A DNA stretch of 64,000 bases, from NCBI RefSeq assembly GCF_008693385.1, contig NZ_CP044067.1, positions 2,399,501 through 2,463,500 of the forward strand, written 5' to 3'. The notes beneath the pieces were generated by a model that worked only from the letters and a program-made list of their open reading frames with translations, had not been told where the DNA came from and did not search any database. Position 1 is the first letter of the stretch, and each line of letters begins with the position of its first letter. This document shows, piece by piece, positions 17,481 to 25,911 of the stretch. The translations under genes and the position numbers were made by a program. The stretch comes from Cupriavidus pauculus (GTDB taxonomy: Bacteria; Pseudomonadota; Gammaproteobacteria; Burkholderiales; Burkholderiaceae).

Positions 17481-18350
17481 ATGTCCGACACGCTGACCAT
17501 CCGTCCCGAATACGAGCGCCGGCTCGAACCCTTCACGGCCGCACCCGTGGAACGGCCGTTGCCGTGGCATAGCCGCGTGCTGCGGCAAGGCTGGCTGCGC
17601 AAGCTGCTGATCCTGATCGTGCTGGCGATCGTGTGGGAGGTCATCGCGCGCGTGCAGGACAACGACCTGCTGCTGCCGACGTTCGGTGCCACCGCGCGCG
17701 CGTTCGTCGATGGCATCGCCAACGGCGAGCTGCCGGGCAAGGCCGCGGTATCGCTGTCTGTCCTGCTGCAGGGTTACCTTGCCGGCATCGTGCTCGCGTT
17801 CGTGCTGACCACGCTCGCGGTCTCGACGCGTATCGGCCGCGATCTGCTGGACACGCTCACGGCGATGTTCAACCCGCTGCCGGCCATTGCGCTGCTGCCG
17901 CTCGCGCTGCTGTGGTTCGGCCTCGGCAAGGGCAGCCTGATCTTCGTGCTGATCCATTCGGTGCTGTGGCCGCTCGCGCTCAATACTTATGCGGGCTTCC
18001 GCGGCGTGCCCGAGACGCTGCGCATGGCGGGCCGCAACTACGGTCTGCGCGGGCTGCGTTACGTGGTGCTGATCCTCGTGCCGGCCGCACTGCCGGCCAT
18101 CCTGTCCGGGCTCAAGATCGGCTGGGCGTTCGCATGGCGCACGCTGATCGCGGCGGAGCTCGTGTTCGGCGCGTCGTCGGGCAAGGGCGGCCTGGGCTGG
18201 TACATCTTCCAGAACCGCAACGAACTCTATACCGACCGCGTATTCGCGGGCCTCGCCACCGTCATCCTGATCGGGCTCGCGGTCGAAGGCATCGTGTTTG
18301 CCTCGCTGGAGCGCCTGACCGTGCGGCGCTGGGGCATGCAGAACGGCTGA
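17481..18350 (+). CDS. ABC transporter permease (sulfonate/taurine/nitrate type)
   Basis: A 289-residue inner-membrane protein with six predicted helices beginning LLILIVLAIVWEVIA. The cytoplasmic coupling segment NYGLRGLRYVVLILVPAALP and the AWRTLIAAELVFG stretch are standard for SsuC/TauC permeases. It starts two bases after the ATPase gene and is the last gene of the tauD-like operon. The three transport genes together form a complete type I importer, with the permease acting as a homodimer by family precedent. No terminator hairpin is obvious in the 83 bases that follow. Confidence 0.9.
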   Translation: MSDTLTIRPEYERRLEPFTAAPVERPLPWHSRVLRQGWLRKLLILIVLAIVWEVIARVQDNDLLLPTFGATARAFVDGIANGELPGKAAVSLSVLLQGYLAGIVLAFVLTTLAVSTRIGRDLLDTLTAMFNPLPAIALLPLALLWFGLGKGSLIFVLIHSVLWPLALNTYAGFRGVPETLRMAGRNYGLRGLRYVVLILVPAALPAILSGLKIGWAFAWRTLIAAELVFGASSGKGGLGWYIFQNRNELYTDRVFAGLATVILIGLAVEGIVFASLERLTVRRWGMQNG

Positions 18351-18433
18351 GACGCGCCCCGCGTCTTGTCCCTGCAACGGGAGCGGAGTATGGTACGTGG
18401 CGGTTTGCCCAATAACGATTCACGACAATTCCC

Positions 18434-19204
18434 ATGACCGCCATCCACCACGCCGCCGCGCAGGGTTTTTCGAGTCAAGCCGACACCTATGCCCGCGGGC
18501 GCCCCGACTATCCCAAGGAAATCGCCGAATGGCTGCGTGACACCGTAGGCCTCGCCGCCGGCCGCACCGTGGTCGACCTCGGTGCCGGCACCGGCAAGTT
18601 CACACGGCTGCTCCAGCCGACCGGTGCGATCATCATTGCCGTGGAGCCCGTGGCGCAGATGCGCGACCAGCTCTCCGGCGCATTGCCCGGCGTGCAGGCC
18701 GTGGCGGGCACCGCGGAGTCCATGCCGCTGCCCGATGCGAGCGTCGATGCGGTGGTCTGCGCGCAGGCGTTCCACTGGTTTGCCAACACGGCCGCGATGC
18801 GCGAGATCCGCCGCGTGCTGCGTCCCGGCGGCCGGCTCGGCCTCGTCTGGAACGTGCGCGACGAATCGGTGGATTGGGTGGCCCGGCTCACGGACATCAT
18901 GAAGCCGTTCGAGGGCGATGCGCCGCGCTTTCATCGCGGCGACTGGCGCAAGGTGTTCCCGGCGGATGGCTTCGGCCCGCTCGCGCTGACGAGCCTGCCG
19001 TATTCGCATACGGGCGCGCCGGAGCAGGTGATCGTGGACCGCGTGATGTCGGTGAGCTTTATCGCGTCGCTGCAGCCCGCGCAACAGGATGCCGTGCGCG
19101 CGCAGCTGCACGACGTGATCGCGCACCACCCGGCCCTCGCGGGCCAGGACATCGTGTCGTTCCCTTACCGCACCGAGGCGTACTGCTGCGAGCGCTCGTC
19201 CTGA
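18434..19204 (+). CDS. Class I SAM-dependent methyltransferase
   Basis: A 256-residue Rossmann-fold methyltransferase. Motif I is VVDLGAGTGKFT (46-57), followed by AVEPVAQM (acidic residue binding the SAM ribose), AGTAESMPLPDASVDAVV and the FHWF segment of the methyltransferase-11 family. The closest general class is the UbiE/YcgJ-like group; substrate unknown. Its last 40 bases overlap the end of the convergent MFS gene, so both stop codons lie inside the other's coding sequence. It stands alone after the sulfonate operon, with its own 83-base leader. Confidence 0.85.
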   Translation: MTAIHHAAAQGFSSQADTYARGRPDYPKEIAEWLRDTVGLAAGRTVVDLGAGTGKFTRLLQPTGAIIIAVEPVAQMRDQLSGALPGVQAVAGTAESMPLPDASVDAVVCAQAFHWFANTAAMREIRRVLRPGGRLGLVWNVRDESVDWVARLTDIMKPFEGDAPRFHRGDWRKVFPADGFGPLALTSLPYSHTGAPEQVIVDRVMSVSFIASLQPAQQDAVRAQLHDVIAHHPALAGQDIVSFPYRTEAYCCERSS

Positions 19205-20403
19205 CCGTAGCGCACCGCGATCACGCGGCTCATCACGAGCGCGGCGATCGCGCATAGCGACGCGCACAGGTACACCGGCGCATAGCCGGCATGCTTCACC
19301 ACGAGGCCGGCCAGCGGGCCCGTCAGGCCCAGCGCGAAATCGAGAAACAGCGAATAGGCGCCGAGCGCGGAGCCGCGGTTGGTCTGCGGCACGCGCTTGA
19401 CCGCTTCCATGCCGAGCGACGGGAACACGAGCGAGAAGCCGAAGCCCGTGACCGCGGCGCCCGCGAGCGCCTGCCAGGGCGACTGGGCGAGCCACAGCAT
19501 GGCCAGGCCGGCCGCTTCCACCGCGAACGACGCGATGGCCACGGTATAGCCGCCGAAGCGGTTGATACTGTCGGCGAGCAGCAGGCGCGAGAGGATAAAG
19601 CAGGTGCCGAGCGACGTCAGCGCGAAGGCCGCGTGATCCCAGCCGCGGCTGCCGTAATACAGCGTGATGAAGGCGGTGATCGATCCGAAGCCGACCGAGC
19701 CCAGCGCGAGGCAGAACCCGAACGGCGTCATCGCGCGGAACACGCGGCGGAACGGCAGGCGTTCGCCCTTGACGATCGCGGACGGCGACTTGCGGCGCGC
19801 AAGCAGCAGCGCGATCGCGGTAATCAGCACGGTCACGGCACCGATCGACGCGAGGCCGCCGAAGTCCGCGAGGACCACGCCGAGCGGGGCGCCCGCGGCA
19901 AGGGCGCCGTAGGTCGTCATGCCATTCCAGGAAATGACCTTGCCCGTGTGGCGCGAGCCCGCGCTGCCGATGCCCCAGGCGATCGTGCCCGTGGTGACGA
20001 GGCTCTCGCCGGCGCCGAGCACGAGGCGCGCGGCAAACAGCACCGTGAGGCCCAGCCATGCGGTGCCGCCGCACAGTGCCGCCGCCAGCGTCAGCGCGCC
20101 GCTGGCGACGCACAGGGCCAGGCCCGTCAGCACCGAGCGCTTCGGCCCCTGCACGTCGCAGAGCGTGCCGGCCCAGGGGCGCGACAGCAGCGTGGCCAGA
20201 TACTGGATGCTGATCGACAGGCCGGCGACGACGGCGCTGTAGCCGAGGTGGTCGTGCACGAAGCCGGGAATCACGGCCAGCGGCAGGCCGACCGCGAGGT
20301 ACGCTACGAAATTGAATGCTACGACGCTGAGGATGCGGCGCAACACACGGTCATCGCCGGGATAGTCGTGCGCGGCGTCCAGTGAAGGAGAGGGGGCGGT
20401 CAT
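19165..20403 (-). CDS. Major facilitator superfamily transporter (YfcJ/YhhS-like)
   Basis: A 412-residue carrier with 12 predicted membrane helices. The loop 2-3 motif appears as SRPWAGTLCDVQGPKRS, and the N-terminal AYLAVGLPLAVIPGFVHDHLGY is typical of the YfcJ/YhhS branch, whose members export sugars or small molecules. Substrate not known. The 3' end runs 40 bases into the convergent methyltransferase gene. It is divergent from an IclR gene 262 bases away that may control it. The start ATG 20403 is the first in-frame Met with a following hydrophilic tail before helix 1. Confidence 0.87.
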   Translation of the reverse strand: MTAPSPSLDAAHDYPGDDRVLRRILSVVAFNFVAYLAVGLPLAVIPGFVHDHLGYSAVVAGLSISIQYLATLLSRPWAGTLCDVQGPKRSVLTGLALCVASGALTLAAALCGGTAWLGLTVLFAARLVLGAGESLVTTGTIAWGIGSAGSRHTGKVISWNGMTTYGALAAGAPLGVVLADFGGLASIGAVTVLITAIALLLARRKSPSAIVKGERLPFRRVFRAMTPFGFCLALGSVGFGSITAFITLYYGSRGWDHAAFALTSLGTCFILSRLLLADSINRFGGYTVAIASFAVEAAGLAMLWLAQSPWQALAGAAVTGFGFSLVFPSLGMEAVKRVPQTNRGSALGAYSLFLDFALGLTGPLAGLVVKHAGYAPVYLCASLCAIAALVMSRVIAVRYGQDERSQQYASVR

Positions 20404-20572
20404 CGGGGAAAGAGGGGCGCTACGGCGGGAGGGCGCTGCGGCAGGGCCTGCTGACAGTTGAACTAGGGAAAACCCGTAAAGCAGTAATCATACCGGGAAT
20501 GGTCGATGGCTGCCCTTGCGACGCATGATGCACATGTCGTGCCAGCGGCCGCTTGCGATTGACAAGGCACAC

Positions 20573-20587
20573 ACCGTTCTATACGGT
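20573..20587. promoter_or_regulatory. Short inverted repeat, candidate IclR operator
   Basis: ACCGT-TCTAT-ACGGT lies 79 bases upstream of the IclR gene at 20666. TTGAC and GTCAA flank it loosely. Its place between the divergent MFS and regulator genes suggests autoregulation. Confidence 0.4.
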
Positions 20588-20665
20588 GGTCAAACGTTCC
20601 AACATGCCGCGCAAGCCGCTTCCGGCGTGCGCCTCCGGTGAAGCCGGTACTGACATCCAACGCCA

Positions 20666-21436
20666 ATGCCACGTAAAGCCGCCCAACTCTCCGAAGCCGA
20701 CAAGCATGCCGCGGAAGGGGGCGCTGTCGCCGTGGACCGGGCGCTGTTCGTCCTGTCGGTGTTTCGCGAGGGCGACAGTGCGCTTGGCCTGGCCGAGCTG
20801 GCGGTGCGCAGCGGGCTGTACAAGAGCACGCTGTTGCGGCTGCTGGCGTCGCTGGAACACGCGCGGCTGGTGCAGCGGCTGCCCGACGGCCGCTATGGGC
20901 TCGGGCCCGAAGTGGCGCGGCTCAATGCCGTGTATGCGGCGTCGTTCTCGCTCGAGGCCGTGGTCGTGCCGGCGCTGCGGCAGCTCGTGCAGGTGACGCG
21001 GGAGTCCGCGGCGTTCCATATCGAGCAGGGGGAGCATCGGCTCTGCCTGTACCGCGTGGATTCCCCGCAGCCCGTGCGCGACCATATCCGTGCGGGCGAT
21101 GTGCTGCCGCGTAACCGTGGCGCGGGCGGGCGCGTGTTGCGCGCGTTTGCGGGCGCGCGCGGAGAGATCTACCAGCGGATTCGCGACGAAGGCGTGATCG
21201 CGCTGGTCGGCGACCGCAGTCCCGATATCGCCGGGGTATCGTCACCGGTCTTCGGCCCGGCGGGCGACCTGCGCGGGGCCTTGACGCTGACGTGCCCCAC
21301 GCCACGCTTCTCCGTGACCTTCCGCGACCAGGTCCTCGATGCCGCGCGGCAGCTGACGAAGGCGCTGGGCGGCACCTTTCCGGACTTTGCGCCGGCGACC
21401 GAGACGCCGCTGACCGAAGGTTCGTCCAAGGACTGA
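20666..21436 (+). CDS. IclR-family transcriptional regulator
   Basis: A 256-residue protein with an N-terminal winged HTH (residues ~20-85, LGLAELAVRSGLYKSTLLRL) and a C-terminal IclR sensing domain (YRVDSPQPVRDHIRAGDVLP, then DRSPDIAGVSSPVFGPAGDL). The effector domain differs from the other IclR protein at 7284. It is divergent from the MFS carrier. Other plausible targets are the Bug-receptor operons at 23-29 kb, which have similar dyads upstream. The ligand is unknown. Confidence 0.87.
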   Translation: MPRKAAQLSEADKHAAEGGAVAVDRALFVLSVFREGDSALGLAELAVRSGLYKSTLLRLLASLEHARLVQRLPDGRYGLGPEVARLNAVYAASFSLEAVVVPALRQLVQVTRESAAFHIEQGEHRLCLYRVDSPQPVRDHIRAGDVLPRNRGAGGRVLRAFAGARGEIYQRIRDEGVIALVGDRSPDIAGVSSPVFGPAGDLRGALTLTCPTPRFSVTFRDQVLDAARQLTKALGGTFPDFAPATETPLTEGSSKD

Positions 21437-21598
21437 CGGTTTTCTCTTCCCGTCGAGAGGGTCTCCCCGCGTCCGATCGGGGGCGATGGCCAATCCATCC
21501 GTTGCTTGCATGCGAATGCACCCCTTGTCGGGGGTGCCTGCCCTAAGACTGCGCCGTTATGATTCGCGTTTTCGCGCGCCGTCTGATCGAGGAAACCC

Positions 21599-22918
21599 GT
21601 GCAACTGGCCCAGCAGACGATCGTCGTCGTCATGATGGTGGTGTTCTCCAGCACGCTGCTGATGTCGGCAGGGCTGGTCGTCGCCCTGCGCGCCAGCGAA
21701 GCGGGACGCCAATGGGCGCTCGGCCATGTGGTCGCGTCCGCCGCCGGGCTGCTCGTGGTGGCATGCACGGCGGGCTACGACCTGCTGCACCCCGGTTATC
21801 CGCAACACGGGATCCCGCCCCCCGGCGCCCTCCAGCTGAGCGCCCTGGGCGCCGGCTGCTACATCCTCGGCCGCCTGACGATCTACCGCGGCGTGCGCAC
21901 GTTCTACGGCTTGCCGCCGCATACCGTCCCCCTGCGCCTGTTCGGCCTCGTCGTGGTGACGCTGCTGGTCATCGCCACCGGCCTGTCCGACGCCCGGCTG
22001 CTCGTCCACGCGCTGGCCTATGGTGTCCTCGCCATGGTGTCGTTCAGCACCATCGTGATCATGCTCCGCAGCGATCGCGGCCGCACGGGCATTGGCGGCC
22101 CCGTCGTCATGGTCTCGCACCTGGTGCTGCTGGCCGGTCAGGTCGTGGCGCTGACCTCGTTCGCCTCCCCCATTTCGGGCGGTGGCGCCGCCGTGACGCC
22201 GTTCTTCATGCAGCCATCGGGCATGGCCTGGCCGCTGCTGTCGATGATCGCCGCCATGATGGCCGTCCTGCTCGGCCTGTTCGGCTTCTGCATGATGGCC
22301 ACCGAGCAGATCATCGCCCTCAACGAGAACGGCGCCCGCGTCGATGCGCTGACGGGCCTGCTCAACCGCGGCGCCCTCGACCAGTCGGCTGCCAGCCTGA
22401 TTGCACGCTGGCAGCGGGATGGCGAGGCGTTGTCCTGCCTCGTGATCGACGTCGATCACTTCAAGCAGGTCAACGATACGTTCGGCCACGATGCGGGTGA
22501 CGGCATCCTGCGCGAAATCGCCGCCGCGCTCGACCATTCGCGCCGCGCCTCCGATATCGCCGCGCGCTACGGCGGCGAGGAGTTCTGCATCCTGTGCCCG
22601 CACACGGACGAACTGCAGGCCACGGCGCTGGCCAACCGCATTCTGCGCAAGGTGCGCGCGATCCCGCTGCCGGGCCGCGAGCGCTACGCAAGCGTCAGTA
22701 TCGGCGTGGCCCAGCTCCGTGCCGCGACCGGCGCGCGCGACGTGATCTGGCGCGGACTCTTCGCGGAAGCGGACCGCGCGCTCTATAGCGCCAAGGAGCG
22801 TGGCCGCGACCAGTTCGTGATCGCCTCCCGTGTGATGGACGAAGTGCCGGTAACGTCATCCGATACCGACACCATGCTGCCGCTCCGCGAGCCCGACCCC
22901 CTCCCCATCTCGGTGTAG
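21599..22918 (+). CDS. Membrane-bound diguanylate cyclase (GGDEF protein)
   Basis: The 439-residue protein (GTG start after GAGGAAA) has an N-terminal membrane region of six or seven helices (to ~residue 240) without a known sensor fold. It ends in a GGDEF domain with DALTGLLNR, the active-site GGEEF at 325-329 and the inhibitory I-site RASD at 316-319 five residues before it. So it should make c-di-GMP and be product-inhibited. No EAL domain. It stands alone, downstream of an IclR gene. c-di-GMP from it could reach PelD, encoded 21 kb away, but this is inference. Confidence 0.92.
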   Translation: MQLAQQTIVVVMMVVFSSTLLMSAGLVVALRASEAGRQWALGHVVASAAGLLVVACTAGYDLLHPGYPQHGIPPPGALQLSALGAGCYILGRLTIYRGVRTFYGLPPHTVPLRLFGLVVVTLLVIATGLSDARLLVHALAYGVLAMVSFSTIVIMLRSDRGRTGIGGPVVMVSHLVLLAGQVVALTSFASPISGGGAAVTPFFMQPSGMAWPLLSMIAAMMAVLLGLFGFCMMATEQIIALNENGARVDALTGLLNRGALDQSAASLIARWQRDGEALSCLVIDVDHFKQVNDTFGHDAGDGILREIAAALDHSRRASDIAARYGGEEFCILCPHTDELQATALANRILRKVRAIPLPGRERYASVSIGVAQLRAATGARDVIWRGLFAEADRALYSAKERGRDQFVIASRVMDEVPVTSSDTDTMLPLREPDPLPISV

Positions 22919-23012
22919 TCCGCACCACGGCACGTCACGCGGGCGCCGCTGACGCGCCATTCCGGTGCCATTTCGGCCTTATGCGAAAAACGCTTTTCGA
23001 TTTGCGAAAACC

Positions 23013-23032
23013 TGTCTATACAGTGTTAGACA
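23013..23032. promoter_or_regulatory. Inverted repeat upstream of the Bug receptor gene
   Basis: TGTCTA / TAGACA with an 8-base spacer, 46 bases upstream of the GTG start at 23079. A second imperfect dyad (CGAAAAACGCTTTTCG) lies at about 22984-22999. Both are candidate regulator sites. Confidence 0.4.
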
Positions 23033-23078
23033 AGCTGCTTAACATTCGGGCCACAACGCTTACACGGGGAGCTTTAGC

Positions 23079-24074
23079 GTGAATCGATTTGCATACAAGT
23101 TGGCGGCATGGCTGATGCTGCCTGGGACCATGCTGGCCGGAATGTCCGGCGCCAGCGCGCAGGGGGACAACGCCGCCTATCCGTCGAAACCGGTCCGCAT
23201 CGTCGTGCCGTTCGCGGCGGGTGGCGTGGCGGATGCCCTGCCGCGCCTCGTGGGGCAGAAGCTGTCGGAGCAGTGGGGCAAGTCGATCGTCGTCGATAAC
23301 AAGCCCGGCGCGGCCGGCAACATCGGCATGGAGATGGTCGCGCGCGCCGCGCCGGACGGCTACACGCTGGGCCTTGCGCCCGCCGGCAACCTGACCGTCA
23401 ATCCGATCCTGTTCCCGAAACTGGGCTTCGAGGTGCGCGACCTCGTGCCCGTGACGATGCTCGCTTCCTCGCCGAACGTGCTCGTGGTCAATCCGGCCGT
23501 GCATGCGCGCACGCTCAAGGACCTCGTGGGCTATGCGAAGGCGCACCCGGGCGAGCTCAATTTCGCATCGCCCGGCAACGGCAGCGGCGCGCATCTGGCC
23601 GGCGAACTGCTGAACCTCGAAGCGGGCATCAAGACCGTGCACGTGCCGTACAACGGCATGGCCACCGCGCTCAACGACGTGCTCGGCGGACAGGTGCAGA
23701 TGATGTTCGGCGGCATTTCGACCGTGCTGCAGCATATCCGCACGGGCAAGCTCGTGCCGATCGCCATCGCCGGTCCGCGCCGCCTGCCGCAGCTGCCCAA
23801 CGTGCCGACGGTGGCGGAGTCCGGCTACCCGGGCTTCGATGTCACCTCGTGGTACGGGCTCGTCGCGCCGAAGGGCACGCCCGACGCGATCGTGCGCAAA
23901 TGGCAGACCGACGTGGCCGCCGTGCTGCGCCAGCCCGACGTGCGCGAGAAACTCGACGGCCTGGGCCTCGAGCCCGTGGGCAGCACGCCGCAGGCCTTCG
24001 GCACGCAGATCTCGAGCGAGACGCTCAAATGGCGCGCGATCGTGCATCGCGCCAATATTCCGCCCCTGCAGTAA
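23079..24074 (+). CDS. Bug-family (tripartite tricarboxylate type) periplasmic solute receptor
   Basis: A 331-residue exported protein with a signal peptide ending near ASAQG. The mature part opens YPSKPVRIVVPFAAGGVAD and holds VDNKPGAAGNIGMEMVAR and HVPYNGMATALNDVLGGQV, the standard blocks of Bug receptors. These bind carboxylates or related small molecules and are very numerous in Burkholderiaceae, mostly without a cognate transporter nearby. It is first in an operon with an ornithine-cyclodeaminase-like gene 12 bases on, and a PhnD-like gene after that. The ligand could be an amino or imino acid, by context only. Confidence 0.92.
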   Translation: MNRFAYKLAAWLMLPGTMLAGMSGASAQGDNAAYPSKPVRIVVPFAAGGVADALPRLVGQKLSEQWGKSIVVDNKPGAAGNIGMEMVARAAPDGYTLGLAPAGNLTVNPILFPKLGFEVRDLVPVTMLASSPNVLVVNPAVHARTLKDLVGYAKAHPGELNFASPGNGSGAHLAGELLNLEAGIKTVHVPYNGMATALNDVLGGQVQMMFGGISTVLQHIRTGKLVPIAIAGPRRLPQLPNVPTVAESGYPGFDVTSWYGLVAPKGTPDAIVRKWQTDVAAVLRQPDVREKLDGLGLEPVGSTPQAFGTQISSETLKWRAIVHRANIPPLQ

Positions 24075-24086
24075 GGAGACCCCCAA

Positions 24087-25097
24087 GTGGAAGAGAAGCA
24101 GATTCACCTGACCTACCTCAACGGTCCGGACGTGGCAAAGCTGGCCCTGACCGATGCCGAGATCCTCGCCGCCGTGGAATCCGCGCTGGCCGCGCAGGGC
24201 CGCCGCGAGACCGTCATCGAGCCTCGCGTGCACCTTGTGCCCGAGTCGTCCGACAAGGGCCACTTCAACGTGCTGCGCGGCTATATCCGCCCGCTGCACG
24301 TGGCCGGCGTGAAGGTGGTGTCGGACTATGTGGACAACTACAAGCAGGGGCTGCCGTCGGAGATGGCCATCCTCAACCTGTTCGATCCCGACAACGGCGT
24401 GCCGCTCGCGATGATCGACGCCACGGCGATTACCGATATGCGCACCGGCGCGGTGACCGCGCTCGGCGCCCGCCATCTGGCGCGCAAGAACAGCAAGGTG
24501 CTTGCGCATATCGGCGCGCGCGGTACGTCCTACTGGAACGTCCGGCTGCTCGACTCGATCTTCGATTTCGACGAGATTCGCGTGCACTCGCGCCGCCCGG
24601 AGAGCCGGGACGCGTTCGCGGCGCGGCTCACGCGCGACCTCGGCAAGCCGGTGATCGTGACCACGGACTGGGAATCGTGCGTGCGCGGCGCCGATATCGT
24701 CGTGGAGGCCTCGCGCCTGCCCGCGCCGACGCCGATGCTGCTGACCGAATGGATCAAGCCCGGTGCGCTCGTCATTCCGTACGGCACCATGAGCGCGGTG
24801 GAACTGTCGCTGACGGACATCATGAGCAAGATGGTCGTCGATGACTGGGGTCAGTGCCGCAAGGGCCTGCCGTTCGGCGCGCTGCGCCAGCATGTGGACA
24901 GCGGACGCCTCAACGAGGAGAACCTGCATGCGGAACTCGGTCAGATCGTCGCCGGCATGAAGCCCGGCCGCGAGCGCGACGACGAGACGATCCTGTTCTG
25001 GCATCGCGGCCTGTCGACGACCGATATCGCGCTGGGCCATGCGATGCTGACCAAGGCGCGCGCGCTCGGCATCGGCCAGTCGCTGCGCTTCGCCTGA
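24087..25097 (+). CDS. Ornithine cyclodeaminase / mu-crystallin family protein
   Basis: The 336-residue protein has the substrate-binding N-terminal half (VIEPRVHLVPESSDKGHFNV, then VKVVSDYVDNYKQGLPSE) and an NAD(P) Rossmann half (VLAHIGARGTSYWNVRLLDS, VHSRRPESRDAF). Members act as ornithine cyclodeaminases, alanine dehydrogenases or ketimine reductases, so the reaction here is not fixed. The Rossmann glycine motif is GARGTSYW rather than GxGxQ, as in some distant members. It lies between a Bug receptor and a PhnD-like protein and is probably co-transcribed with both. Confidence 0.85.
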   Translation: MEEKQIHLTYLNGPDVAKLALTDAEILAAVESALAAQGRRETVIEPRVHLVPESSDKGHFNVLRGYIRPLHVAGVKVVSDYVDNYKQGLPSEMAILNLFDPDNGVPLAMIDATAITDMRTGAVTALGARHLARKNSKVLAHIGARGTSYWNVRLLDSIFDFDEIRVHSRRPESRDAFAARLTRDLGKPVIVTTDWESCVRGADIVVEASRLPAPTPMLLTEWIKPGALVIPYGTMSAVELSLTDIMSKMVVDDWGQCRKGLPFGALRQHVDSGRLNEENLHAELGQIVAGMKPGRERDDETILFWHRGLSTTDIALGHAMLTKARALGIGQSLRFA

Positions 25098-25118
25098 CGA
25101 CGACAGCGAGGACCCGGC

Positions 25119-25910
25119 ATGGCCAGCGGCATTGCATCGTTCCGTATGTACAACGCCACGCCCGCGGTCGCGGCCGCGTGGCAGGCGCTGTTCGTGCAGG
25201 TATTCGAGGACCTGCGCTGGCCCGTGGAGGTCATTCCGCATGCATGGCCCGCGCCGCTGACCGATCTCTGGCAGCGGCGGGACCTCGTGTGCGGATTCAT
25301 GTGCGGGTTGCCGTTCGTGCGGGGGGCGGCGCCCGTGGTGCCGCTCGTCGCACCCGTGCTGCGCGGGCACGCGCGTTATCGCTCGGAATTTCTCGTGCGC
25401 GCGGAATCGGGCTGGCACACGCTTGACGATACGTTCGGCCATCGGTTCGGCTGGATGGCCGAGCACTCGCAGTCGGGCTACCAGGCAGCCCGGCGCGCGC
25501 TGGCCCCCTTCGCGCGCGAGCGGGGACCGCTGTTCGGTGCCTCGATCGGCCCGCTCGACACGCCGGCACGCACGCTCGATGCGCTGCGCCAGCGGCAGAT
25601 CGACGTGACCGCGCTGGACGGCTTCTACCTCGACCTGCTGCGCCGCCATGACCCGGCGGCGCTGGCGGGCATCCAGACCGTCGGCGCCACGCCATGGACG
25701 CCGAACCCGCTGCTGGTGGCCGCGGAAAGCCTGCCGGCGGAAGACCGGCGGTTGCTCGTCGACAAGCTGGTTTCGCTCGGCGCGCCCGGCGAGAATCCCC
25801 GGTATCGCGCCTTGCTCGACGATGTCTGCATCGATCGCTTCGTGGAACCCGATCTGCCAGCCTACGACGTGCTGCTGACGCCGATCGACGGCTATCCGGA
25901 GATCCGGTAG
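25119..25910 (+). CDS. PhnD/SsuA-like substrate-binding protein without signal peptide
   Basis: A 263-residue protein resembling phosphate/phosphonate-type periplasmic binding proteins: SFRMYNATPAVAAAWQALF at the start, DLVCGFMCGLPFVRG, and FGASIGPLDTPARTLDALRQRQIDVTALDG in the middle. No signal peptide is visible in this or any nearby in-frame extension, so it may act in the cytoplasm as an enzyme-like or sensor protein rather than as a transporter receptor. It is the third gene of the Bug / cyclodeaminase operon. Convergent with the citrate-synthase-like gene; only one base separates the stops. Confidence 0.7.
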   Translation: MASGIASFRMYNATPAVAAAWQALFVQVFEDLRWPVEVIPHAWPAPLTDLWQRRDLVCGFMCGLPFVRGAAPVVPLVAPVLRGHARYRSEFLVRAESGWHTLDDTFGHRFGWMAEHSQSGYQAARRALAPFARERGPLFGASIGPLDTPARTLDALRQRQIDVTALDGFYLDLLRRHDPAALAGIQTVGATPWTPNPLLVAAESLPAEDRRLLVDKLVSLGAPGENPRYRALLDDVCIDRFVEPDLPAYDVLLTPIDGYPEIR

Positions 25911-25911
25911 C

